Shown one piece after another: positions 30,732 through 38,585 of a stretch of DNA of 46,121 nucleotides. The translations under genes and the position numbers were made by a program. The DNA comes from Pseudomonas sp. Ant30-3. Its GTDB lineage: Bacteria > Pseudomonadota > Gammaproteobacteria > Pseudomonadales > Pseudomonadaceae. The notes under the pieces were generated by a model that did no database searches, had not been told where the DNA came from, and was given only the letters and a program-made list of their open reading frames with translations. The stretch is taken from NCBI RefSeq assembly GCF_000690905.1, contig NZ_JMCL01000052.1:1-46121 (forward strand). The letters run 5' to 3'. The first letter of the stretch is position 1. Every line of letters begins with the position of its first letter.

Positions 30732-30749
30732 AGGGCGGGGTGCGACGTT

Positions 30750-31484
30750 ATGCATAACCCTTGCGCCATTGTCCCGGTTTACAACCACGAAACCGCGGTC
30801 ACCACTGTGGTGGATGCGCTGACCGCCCGCAGCCTGCCTTGCATTCTGGTGGACGACGCCAGCGACCAAGCCTGCGCGGACGTACTGGATCAACTGGCCC
30901 GGCGCGAGGGCGTTCACCTGATCCGACTGGCCGCCAATCAGGGCAAGGGCGGCGCGGTGATGACCGGCCTGCGCGAAGCTTCACGCCTTGGCTTCACTCA
31001 TGCCTTGCAGGTCGACGCCGACGGTCAGCACGATCTGCAGGATGTCGCCCTCTTCATCGAAAAATCCCGCACGCACCCGACATCGGTGATCTGCGGCTAT
31101 CCGCAATACGATGCCAGCGTGCCGAAAGGCCGGTTGTACGCACGGTACCTGACGCACGTGATGGTCTGGATCAATACCTTGTCGCTGCAGATCCGCGATT
31201 CCATGTGTGGCTTCCGCGTTTACCCGTTGCCACCCACGCTCGCACTGATCGACACCGCCAAAATCGGCAAACGCATGGATTTCGACTCCGACATTCTGGT
31301 GCGTCTGGCGTGGCGCAATCAGCCGATGCAGTGGCTGCCGACCAGGGTTCACTACCCCTTGGACGGCGTTTCGCATTTCCGCATGTTCCACGACAACGTG
31401 CTGATCTCCAGCATGCACACCCGCCTGTTCTTCGGCATGATGCTGCGGGCGCCGGTGATCCTCTGGCGGCGGTGGCGAGCATGA
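30750..31484 (+). CDS. Glycosyltransferase family 2
   Basis: A 244-residue GT-A glycosyltransferase of the dolichol-phosphate-mannose-synthase-like type. It has AIVPVYNHETAV at the start, GKGGAVMTGLREA, and the metal-binding VDADGQHD at 88-95. SMCGFRVYPLPPTL and the KRMDFDSDILVRLAW segment complete the fold, with a hydrophobic, basic C-terminus that may touch the membrane. It probably sugar-modifies the lipid carrier of the polyene. In E. coli-type clusters a single ApeJ protein joins glycosyltransferase and acyltransferase. Here two genes overlap by 4 bp (ATGA). The start is uncertain because the repeat lies just upstream; an ATG at 30681 would translate part of the repeat. Confidence 0.88.
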   Translation: MHNPCAIVPVYNHETAVTTVVDALTARSLPCILVDDASDQACADVLDQLARREGVHLIRLAANQGKGGAVMTGLREASRLGFTHALQVDADGQHDLQDVALFIEKSRTHPTSVICGYPQYDASVPKGRLYARYLTHVMVWINTLSLQIRDSMCGFRVYPLPPTLALIDTAKIGKRMDFDSDILVRLAWRNQPMQWLPTRVHYPLDGVSHFRMFHDNVLISSMHTRLFFGMMLRAPVILWRRWRA

Positions 31485-32428
31485 GCGCCGATACCGATAA
31501 AAAGCACTGGGCCGACCGCCAGGAGCGCGGCAGTTTCTGGCTGATGAAATTCACCGCGACCGCTGCCAGATTGCTCGGTCGCCGAATGCTGAGCCCGCTG
31601 TTATACGGCATCGTCCTGTACTTTTTCCTGTTTGGCCGCAGTGCTCGCCACAGCGCTTGGCAATACCAGCAACGGCTGGCCGACTGGAGCGGCCGCATTG
31701 AGCTGCGCCCGACCCACTGGCGGGTGTTCGGCCAGTTCATGGCGTTCGCCGATTCCATGCTCGACAAACTCGATGTATGGAACGGCAAACTGAGCATCGA
31801 GCAGATCGAAATCATTGATCCGGCGCTGCTGCGTAATCAGCTGCGCGGCACTCGTGGACAACTGTTGGTAGGCGCACACCTGGGCAATCTCGAAGTCTGT
31901 CGCGCGCTGGCCGAGATCGGCGAACAAGTCACGATGAACGTGCTGGTACACACCAAGCATGCCGAGCAGTTCAACCGCCTGCTGGGCGAAGCCGGCGCAA
32001 CCAATCTGCGCTTGATTCAAGTCAGCGAACTCGACCCGCTGATCATGCTGCAATTGCATGAACGCCTTGAGCGTGGCGAGTGGCTGGCGATTGCCGGCGA
32101 CCGTGTGCCGCTGCATGGCGGGCGCAGCGTAACGGTGGACTTCCTCGGTCATCCAGCTGCGTTCCCGCAGGGCCCATGGTTGCTGGCAGGACTGCTGAAG
32201 TGCCCGGTCAATTTGCTGCTGTGCCTGAAAAAACCGACAGGCGCGTATCGACTGACCCTGGAGCCGTTCGCCGACGCTGTGGTGTGGAAGCGCAGCGACC
32301 GCGAGCAGGTCATTCATCAGTGGACCTCCCGCTACGCCGAACGCTTGGGCCACTATTGCCTCGAAGCGCCTCAGCAATGGTTTAACTTTTACCCTTTCTG
32401 GAAGACCGATGACGACGCCAACGCTTGA
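31481..32428 (+). CDS. LpxL/HtrB-like acyltransferase
   Basis: A 315-residue lysophosphatidic/lipid-A type acyltransferase (LABLAT family). It has one N-terminal hydrophobic segment (about 38-52) and the catalytic H-x4-E in VGAHLGNLEVCRAL (His133, Glu138), followed by IAGDRVPLHGGRSVTVDFLG. It resembles the second half of the fused ApeJ of enterobacteria, so transfer of an acyl or aryl polyene chain to a glycosylated lipid is a reasonable inference. It ends 20 bp inside the ammonia-lyase gene, so the two are tightly linked. Confidence 0.9.
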   Translation: MSADTDKKHWADRQERGSFWLMKFTATAARLLGRRMLSPLLYGIVLYFFLFGRSARHSAWQYQQRLADWSGRIELRPTHWRVFGQFMAFADSMLDKLDVWNGKLSIEQIEIIDPALLRNQLRGTRGQLLVGAHLGNLEVCRALAEIGEQVTMNVLVHTKHAEQFNRLLGEAGATNLRLIQVSELDPLIMLQLHERLERGEWLAIAGDRVPLHGGRSVTVDFLGHPAAFPQGPWLLAGLLKCPVNLLLCLKKPTGAYRLTLEPFADAVVWKRSDREQVIHQWTSRYAERLGHYCLEAPQQWFNFYPFWKTDDDANA

Positions 32429-33953
32429 GCCGGTAACCTTCGGCGAACTCCCTTTGCGTATCGAAGACGTGCTGGCGGCGGCCAATCGTCAGGCGCCAAC
32501 GCAGTTGCAAGACGACGCCGTGTACCGCGAGCGCATCGCCAAGGGCGCGCGCTTTCTTGATTCCCTGCTGGACAAGGAAGGCGTGATTTATGGCGTGACC
32601 ACCGGTTATGGCGATTCCTGCGTGGTCGCCGTTCCGCTGCACCACGTCGAAGCGTTGCCGCGTCATCTCTACACGTTCCACGGCTGCGGCCTGGGTAAAT
32701 TGCTTGATGCTCAGGCGACTCGCGCGGTGCTCGCTGCGCGTTTGCAGTCGCTGTGCCACGGCGTGTCCGGAGTGCGCGTTGAACTGCTGGAACGCCTTCA
32801 GGCGTTTCTGCAGCACAACATCCTGCCGCTGATCCCGGAGGAAGGTTCAGTGGGCGCCAGCGGTGATCTGACGCCTTTGTCATATGTGGCCGCAACACTG
32901 TCCGGCGAGCGTGAAGTGATGTTCTGCGGTGAGCGTCGCCAAGCGGCAGACGTCCATCGTGAATTGGGCTGGCAACCGCTGGTGCTACGCCCCAAAGAAG
33001 CGCTGGCGCTGATGAACGGTACAGCCGTCATGACCGGTCTGGCCTGCCTCGCCTTCGCCCGCGCCGATTACCTGCTGCAACTGGCCACGCGCATCACCGC
33101 GCTGAACGTGGTCGCGCTGCAAGGCAATCCCGAGCATTTCGACGAACGCCTGTTCGCCGCCAAACCTCATCCGGGCCAGATGCAAGTCGCCGCGTGGTTG
33201 CGCAAGGATCTGGCGATCGACGCGCCGACCGCGCCACTGCATCGCCTGCAGGACCGCTATTCCCTGCGCTGCGCACCGCATGTGCTCGGCGTGTTGGCTG
33301 ACAGCCTGAACTGGCTGCGTTCGTTCATCGAGATTGAACTCAACAGCGCCAACGACAACCCGATCATCGACGCCGAGGCCGAACGCGTGTTGCACGGCGG
33401 GCACTTCTACGGAGGTCATATCGCCTTCGCCATGGACAGCCTGAAAAACCTTGTGGCCAACGTCGCTGATTTGCTGGATCGGCAACTCGCCCTGCTGGTG
33501 GACGAGCGTTACAACCACGGTTTGCCGAGCAATCTGTCCGGTGCCAGCGCGGACCGAGCGATGCTCAACCACGGCTTCAAAGCCGTGCAGATCGGCACCA
33601 GTGCCTGGACCGCCGAAGCGTTGAAAAATACCATGCCGGCCAGCGTGTTCTCGCGCTCCACCGAATGTCACAACCAAGACAAAGTGAGCATGGGCACCAT
33701 CGCCGCGCGCGATGCGATTCGGGTACTGGAGCTGACCGAACAGGTTGCTGCCGCTACCCTGCTCGCAGCTAACCAAGGCGTGTGGCTGCGCAGCAAGGCT
33801 GAGGATGCGCGCCCATTGCCGCCAGCGCTCGCGGCCATGCACGAAGCACTGGCCAGGGACTTTCCGCCGGTCATTGAAGACCGTGCGCTGGAAAGCGAAT
33901 TGCGCCTGTGCCTGCAAAAAATCGCCGAACAACACTGGAGGCTGCATGCGTAG
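32409..33953 (+). CDS. Aromatic amino acid ammonia-lyase (HAL/PAL/TAL family)
   Basis: A 514-residue MIO enzyme. The cofactor-forming Ala150-Ser151-Gly152 lies in GSVGASGDLTPLSY, and the catalytic Tyr61 in IYGVTTGYGDS. RYSLRCAPHVLG, SANDNPI and NHGLPSNL segments are also typical. It would remove ammonia from an aromatic amino acid to give a cinnamate-type acid, the expected aryl starter. The substrate-selectivity pair aligned to Ser-His of histidine ammonia-lyase reads Phe90-His91 (TFHGCGLG). That is neither the His-Leu of known bacterial TALs nor Ser-His of HutH. A catabolic HutH role is unlikely given the operon. Tyrosine or phenylalanine is the probable substrate, to be tested. Confidence 0.92.
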   Translation: MTTPTLEPVTFGELPLRIEDVLAAANRQAPTQLQDDAVYRERIAKGARFLDSLLDKEGVIYGVTTGYGDSCVVAVPLHHVEALPRHLYTFHGCGLGKLLDAQATRAVLAARLQSLCHGVSGVRVELLERLQAFLQHNILPLIPEEGSVGASGDLTPLSYVAATLSGEREVMFCGERRQAADVHRELGWQPLVLRPKEALALMNGTAVMTGLACLAFARADYLLQLATRITALNVVALQGNPEHFDERLFAAKPHPGQMQVAAWLRKDLAIDAPTAPLHRLQDRYSLRCAPHVLGVLADSLNWLRSFIEIELNSANDNPIIDAEAERVLHGGHFYGGHIAFAMDSLKNLVANVADLLDRQLALLVDERYNHGLPSNLSGASADRAMLNHGFKAVQIGTSAWTAEALKNTMPASVFSRSTECHNQDKVSMGTIAARDAIRVLELTEQVAAATLLAANQGVWLRSKAEDARPLPPALAAMHEALARDFPPVIEDRALESELRLCLQKIAEQHWRLHA

Positions 33954-34371
33954 CAAGGGAGTGCTTCACGTCGATACGGAAATCCTCGTGCCGTTTTTCG
34001 ACGTCGATACCATGAACGTCGTGTGGCACGGCCACTACGTCAAATACCTGGAGATTGCCCGCTGCGCGCTGCTGGACCGGATCGGCCACAACTACACAGC
34101 GATGGTCGAATCGGGTTACGCCTGGCCGGTCATCGACCTGCAGTTGCGCTACGTGCGCGGCGCCGTATTCGGGCAAAAGCTGAACGTACGCGCCAACCTG
34201 GTGGAGTGGGAGAGCCGTCTGAAGATCAATTACCTGATCAGCGACCTGCAAACCGGCGAACGCTTGACCCGAGCCTGCACCGTGCAGGTGGCCGTCGAGA
34301 TGAGCAGCCGCGAAATGCAATTGGCCTCGCCGAAAATCTTTACCGATGCCGTTGGAAGGACGCTGCGATGA
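33946..34371 (+). CDS. apeK: Acyl-CoA/ACP thioesterase, 4HBT family (ApeK-like)
   Basis: A 141-residue single-hotdog thioesterase. The 4-hydroxybenzoyl-CoA-type motif FFDVDTMNVVWHGHYVKYLE contains the likely catalytic Asp21. YAWPVIDLQLRYVRGAVFGQ and the RLTRACTVQVAV strand complete the fold. In polyene clusters such an enzyme probably releases stalled or finished chains from the ACP. The start overlaps the ammonia-lyase stop by 8 bp, and its own stop overlaps the next ATG (ATGA). Confidence 0.92.
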   Translation: MRSKGVLHVDTEILVPFFDVDTMNVVWHGHYVKYLEIARCALLDRIGHNYTAMVESGYAWPVIDLQLRYVRGAVFGQKLNVRANLVEWESRLKINYLISDLQTGERLTRACTVQVAVEMSSREMQLASPKIFTDAVGRTLR

Positions 34372-35105
34372 ACCTGCCAGAAATCATCTGTAGCAGCTGC
34401 CGAGCCCGCGAGGCTGCGTTCGGCGGCGAAACCGTCGCTAAACCTGCGCACGCGGTGCGTCAGAAGAAATCCAAGGCGATCGCGACACCGAACGCAGGCT
34501 TCGCCAGCTGCTACAGGTGGGCGGTGACGCTGGTATTTGCGCTGGGATTCACTTCACTGGCACAGGCATTCGACCTGCAACAGCTCAGCGATCAACTGGC
34601 CAAACCCGAGGTGATCCACGGCAACTTCACCCAGGAAAAACACCTGCGCGCGCTGCCCAAACCGCTGACCAGCAAGGGCACGTTTGTGCTGTCGAAGCAG
34701 CATGGCCTGCTGTGGCTGCTGAAAACGCCGCTGCAACAGGATTACCGCATCAACGCCAAAGGCATCGCCCGCCGTGACGCCAATGGCTGGCAGATACTGC
34801 CGGGCAAAAGTGCCGGCGCGGAGCAGAACCGTTTGTTCCTCGCCGTACTGCAAGGCGACAGCAGCGGCCTGCAGCGCGATTTCGAGCTGTCGCTGGATGG
34901 CAGCGCGCAGGACTGGAAGCTCACGCTGATCCCGCGTTCGCTGCTGCTCAAGCAGGTGTTCAATCAGATCAACATCGCGGGCGGCGACCTTGTGCACAGC
35001 ATCGAACTGCTTGAAACCCAGGGCGACAGCACAATGCTGCGCATGCAGGACAGCACCAGCGCGCAACCGCTGAGCGATACGGAGAAGCATGATTTTGCCG
35101 AGTGA
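34368..35105 (+). CDS. apeL: LolA-like outer-membrane lipoprotein carrier (ApeL-like) with a repeat in its N-terminus
   Basis: A 245-residue periplasmic protein of the LolA fold (VIHGNFTQEKHLRALPKPLT; KGTFVLSKQHGLLWLLKTPL, the usual LolA strands). It is thought to carry the lipid-linked polyene across the periplasm. The signal sequence core WAVTLVFALGFTSLAQA (51-67) is intact but is preceded by about 43 residues encoded by a GTAGCAGCTG-family inverted repeat (34389-34515) that reads through in frame. If translation begins at 34368 the signal peptide has an unusually long basic n-region with three Cys. A GTG at 34524 could be an alternative start that restores a short signal. The 3' end overlaps the exporter gene by 17 bp. 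Confidence 0.85.
   Translation: MNLPEIICSSCRAREAAFGGETVAKPAHAVRQKKSKAIATPNAGFASCYRWAVTLVFALGFTSLAQAFDLQQLSDQLAKPEVIHGNFTQEKHLRALPKPLTSKGTFVLSKQHGLLWLLKTPLQQDYRINAKGIARRDANGWQILPGKSAGAEQNRLFLAVLQGDSSGLQRDFELSLDGSAQDWKLTLIPRSLLLKQVFNQINIAGGDLVHSIELLETQGDSTMLRMQDSTSAQPLSDTEKHDFAE
34389..34515. repeat. GTAGCAGCTG-family inverted pair within a coding sequence
   Basis: Arms start TGTAGCAGCTGCCGAGCC at 34389 and end GCTTCGCCAGCTGCTACA at 34515. It lies wholly within the 5' coding part of the LolA-like gene, after codon 7, and is open in that frame. Confidence 0.85.
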
Positions 35106-37428
35106 ACGGATGCTCCCACGGCTGTTTTTGATGCTGCTGCTGGCGGTGCTTGCGCTCGCGGGTTGGCAATGGCGTGACGGCGCACCGCTGTCGGCCAACC
35201 TGATGGACCTGGCGCCCGGCACCGCGCCGGATGCGCTGGAACTGCGTGCCGAACAACGCATGCAAGAACCACTGAACCGAGAAATGCTGGTGCTGGTCGG
35301 GCATGCCGATCGTCGGCAAGCGGTCGCCATGGCGCAGAAACTCGGCGAGCAGTGGCAGGCCAGCGGCGTATTCGAAAAGGTCCAGTGGAACCTGCAAGCG
35401 GACTTGCCGGCGCTGCGCAAGCAATTGCTGCAAGGGCGGCTGGCAATGCTGGCGACAGAGGATCGCCAGCAACTCATCGAGCATCCCGACACGTTCATTC
35501 AGCAACGGGTGCAATCGTTGTTCGACCCGTTCACCGGTTTCAGTCTGGTGCCCAGCCAGGAAGACTGGCTAGGCCTGACCGGGCGCATCCAGAACAGTCA
35601 GCCGCAACAAGGCTCGGTGCAGCTGGACATTGGCAGCGGCGCACTGATCGCTGACGCTGAAGGCAAAAGCTGGGTGTTGCTGCGCGCGAAGACCACCGGC
35701 GACGCGTTCGACATGAACCTGCCGCTGCGCGTGGCCGATCTGCTCGAGCAGGCCCGCGCAGACGCTGCAAAGTCAGACGTGCAAGTGCTGGCTGCCAGCG
35801 GCTTGCTCTACGCGGCCGCCGGCCAGCGACAGGCCACCCGCGAGATGACATGGGTCGGCGGCGGCGCCACGGTCGGAATTCTGTTGCTGCTGCTGCTGGC
35901 GTTCCGGCGCTGGCGGGTATTGCTGGCGTTTGTGCCGGTGCTGGTCGGCATGCTGTTCGGCGCTGTCGCTTGCGTGGCGCTGTTTGGCCACATGCACGTG
36001 ATGACCCTGGTGCTGGGATCGAGCCTGATCGGTGTCGCCGTCGATTACCCGCTGCATTACCTGTCCAAGAGCTGGAGCCTGAAACCCTGGCACAGCTGGC
36101 CCGCCTTGCGCCTGACGTTGCCCGGCCTGACGCTGAGCCTGATCACCAGTTGCATCGGTTATCTGGCGCTGGCCTGGACACCTTTCCCGGCGCTGACGCA
36201 AATCGCCATATTTTCCGCCGCCGGCCTGATCGGCGCCTACCTGTCTGCGGTGTGCCTGTTGCCGGCGCTGCTCAAGGGCGTGGACCTGCGTCCGGCGCAG
36301 TGGCCGCTACAGATATCCGAATGTTTGCTGAAAGTCCGCGATGCTGTGCTCAAGCGTATTGGCACGCCGTCGTTATCAGCGCTGCTGATCGCTTTCTGCG
36401 TCGCGGGCGTGCTGCAGCTCGAAAGCAAAAACGACATTCGCCAATGGGTGGGCGCACCGCAGCAATTGACTGACGAAGCGCAGACCATCGCACGCATCAC
36501 CGGCTATCAACCCACCAGCCAGTTTTTCCTGGTGCGCGCCGCTGATGAGCAGCAATTACTCGAACGCCTGAGTGCCTTGAGCGAGCGGCTGGATCAGTTG
36601 ATCAACCTGGAAAAGCTGCAGGGTTACCTGTCACTCGAACAATTGGTCAGCCAGCCGAGCGAGCAACACGCCGTGCGCGAAGCACTGAAAAAGCTGCCGC
36701 AGTTCTGGCAACCGTTACTCGACCTCGGCGTGCCTGCCGCAGCATTGCAAACCGAATTGGCGACGTTGCAAGCGCTACCCGCTGAAGACATCAACGGCGC
36801 ATTGGTCGGCCCTTTAGCCGAACCCTATCGCGCGTTGTGGCTGGGCGCGAATGAGGACGGCGTGGCAGCGATGGTCAGTCTGCAAGGCCTCAATGATCCG
36901 GCGCTGCTGCGGGTGCAGACGCTGGATCTGCCGGGTGTGGAACTGGTGGATCGCCTGGGTGAATTGAACGCAGTGTTCGCCCAGACGCAAATCAGCGCCG
37001 CCGAACTGAAACTGGCCTCGTGTGTGTTGATCGTGCTGGTGCTGATCCTGCCATTCGGCTGGGGCGGCGCCTTGCGAATCGTTACCCTGCCGCTGCTGGC
37101 GGCCCTGTGCAGCCTCGCCAGCCTCGGCTGGCTGGGGCAGCCGCTGACGTTGTTCAGCCTGTTCGGCCTGCTGCTGGTGACGGCAATCAGCGTCGATTAC
37201 GCGATCCTCATGCGTGAGCAGGTCGGCGGCGCCGCTGTGAGTCTGCTGGGCACCTTGCTCGCGGCACTGACGACGTGGCTGTCGTTTGGTCTGCTGGCGG
37301 TGTCGAGCACGCCGGCGGTGAGCAGCTTTGGTCTGTCGGTAAGCCTCGGTCTGGCCTTCAGCTTCATGCTGGCGCCGTGGGCCGGGCGCCAGGTGCATCC
37401 CGCTACCATCGTCGAGCCGGCCGCATGA
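35089..37428 (+). CDS. apeM: MMPL/RND-superfamily exporter (ApeM-like)
   Basis: A 779-residue inner-membrane exporter with the RND half-repeat layout: TM1 at about 8-24, a periplasmic domain, a cluster of helices at about 260-400 (LLLLAFRRWRVLLAFVPVLV), a second periplasmic domain, and a second cluster from about 640. The proton-relay-like Asp occurs in GVAVDYPLHYL (near 317) and again in AISVDYAILMRE (near 702). COG4258-type exporters are constant partners of LolA-like proteins in polyene clusters and probably lift the product from the inner membrane. GGAG lies 5 bp before the ATG; another ATG seven codons on is possible. Confidence 0.92.
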   Translation: MILPSERMLPRLFLMLLLAVLALAGWQWRDGAPLSANLMDLAPGTAPDALELRAEQRMQEPLNREMLVLVGHADRRQAVAMAQKLGEQWQASGVFEKVQWNLQADLPALRKQLLQGRLAMLATEDRQQLIEHPDTFIQQRVQSLFDPFTGFSLVPSQEDWLGLTGRIQNSQPQQGSVQLDIGSGALIADAEGKSWVLLRAKTTGDAFDMNLPLRVADLLEQARADAAKSDVQVLAASGLLYAAAGQRQATREMTWVGGGATVGILLLLLLAFRRWRVLLAFVPVLVGMLFGAVACVALFGHMHVMTLVLGSSLIGVAVDYPLHYLSKSWSLKPWHSWPALRLTLPGLTLSLITSCIGYLALAWTPFPALTQIAIFSAAGLIGAYLSAVCLLPALLKGVDLRPAQWPLQISECLLKVRDAVLKRIGTPSLSALLIAFCVAGVLQLESKNDIRQWVGAPQQLTDEAQTIARITGYQPTSQFFLVRAADEQQLLERLSALSERLDQLINLEKLQGYLSLEQLVSQPSEQHAVREALKKLPQFWQPLLDLGVPAAALQTELATLQALPAEDINGALVGPLAEPYRALWLGANEDGVAAMVSLQGLNDPALLRVQTLDLPGVELVDRLGELNAVFAQTQISAAELKLASCVLIVLVLILPFGWGGALRIVTLPLLAALCSLASLGWLGQPLTLFSLFGLLLVTAISVDYAILMREQVGGAAVSLLGTLLAALTTWLSFGLLAVSSTPAVSSFGLSVSLGLAFSFMLAPWAGRQVHPATIVEPAA

Positions 37429-38585
37429 TGATCATCCTGTTCTGGATAATGGCGTTGGCGCTGTTCGCCGTCGCCACCCGTGTCGGTCGACATTTCGGCG
37501 TGATCCCGATCGTCAGCCAGTTGCTGCTGGCGACACTCGGATTGCCGCTACTGATGTACTTCTGGGTCGAACCCCAGTGGCAATTGAGCGGTGCAGCACT
37601 GGTCGCGCCGATCTGGTTGAAAAGCTTCTACAGCCTGAGTTTCGCTCTGCTGCTGGGCTACATTCTCAGCGACGTGATCGATCTGCGTCTGGATCGCCAG
37701 AGCCTGAAAATTGCCCTGCCAAGTTTCTGCGTGCCCTTTGCCTGCGGTCTGGCGACGGCGATCTGGTTGCTGCCGCCGCAACCGTGGCTCAGTTCGCTGG
37801 CGGTCGGTTTGCTGTTCGCGATTACGGCGATCCCGGTGCTGTACCTGTACCTGTTGCATATCGGTTATCCGGCCGCCGCCACCCGGCGTCTGGTGCAGAC
37901 CGCAATCCTCATCGACCTGGCGTGCTGGACGCTGTTCGCCATCGCCCAAGGCAGCCTGCACCTGAGCAGCCTGCTGCTGCCCTTAGCCTGCGCGTGCATG
38001 CCTTTGCTGTTGCGAATTATCGGCTTGCGCCAGCCACGGTTGTACAGCGGGGTTTTCTTCGCGCTGCTGGTGGTTGCCGAGCACTACAAACTCAATGCGT
38101 TGATCGTCGGCATAGGCTATCTGCTGTGCATGGCGGCGCTGAAAATTCCGCTGGTGCTGCCGATCCCGGCCGTCTGGATGAACCGCTTGCAAAGCTGGAT
38201 CGCGATCCCGTTGATCCTCACGTTCGGCATCGTGCAGATCAACGTGCACAGCGCCATGGACAGCCTGAGCGCGGTGCAATTGGCCGCCCTGCTGCTGTTG
38301 CCGATTGCCAGCAAATTGCTCGGCAACTGGCTCGGCCTCGGCTGGGCCGGAGCCTCGTTTGCGGGCGCCAGCCGTTGGCGCGAAAGTGTGCTGCTGAATA
38401 TTCGCGGCTTGAGCGAGATCGTCTTTCTCAACCTGCTGCTGCAACAACAACTCATCAGCGCGCCGCTTTATTTCGCGCTGATGCTGATGGGCCTGATCGC
38501 CACATTGCTGCCGGCATTCGCCGGCATGCACCGCACCCCTTTGAAAACTGCCATACCGGCAAGGAGCCCCCATGCCAACCGTTGA
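37425..38585 (+). CDS. CPA2-type cation/proton antiporter-like membrane protein
   Basis: A 386-residue protein with about 12 membrane helices. FAITAIPVLYLYLLHIG (131-147) and ILIDLACWTLFAIAQG (161-176) match the two central helices of CPA2 (Kef/NhaA-like) antiporters. The usual Asp-Asp (or Asn-Asp) pair reads Ile163-Asp164, so one ion-binding Asp is kept. The end, NIRGLSEIVFLNLLLQQQLI, is the CPA2 RGLxELVVLN helix. No RCK/TrkA domain is attached. The start overlaps the exporter stop (ATGA) and the end overlaps the flavoprotein gene by 14 bp, so it is a full operon member. Whether it moves ions, a proton for export, or a lipid is unknown. The homology is clear, the function is not. Confidence 0.8.
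   Translation: MMIILFWIMALALFAVATRVGRHFGVIPIVSQLLLATLGLPLLMYFWVEPQWQLSGAALVAPIWLKSFYSLSFALLLGYILSDVIDLRLDRQSLKIALPSFCVPFACGLATAIWLLPPQPWLSSLAVGLLFAITAIPVLYLYLLHIGYPAAATRRLVQTAILIDLACWTLFAIAQGSLHLSSLLLPLACACMPLLLRIIGLRQPRLYSGVFFALLVVAEHYKLNALIVGIGYLLCMAALKIPLVLPIPAVWMNRLQSWIAIPLILTFGIVQINVHSAMDSLSAVQLAALLLLPIASKLLGNWLGLGWAGASFAGASRWRESVLLNIRGLSEIVFLNLLLQQQLISAPLYFALMLMGLIATLLPAFAGMHRTPLKTAIPARSPHANR

Noticed and set aside
32409..33953. Histidine catabolism gene hutH
   Set aside because: The selectivity residue differs from HutH and there is no hut gene nearby; the operon is biosynthetic.
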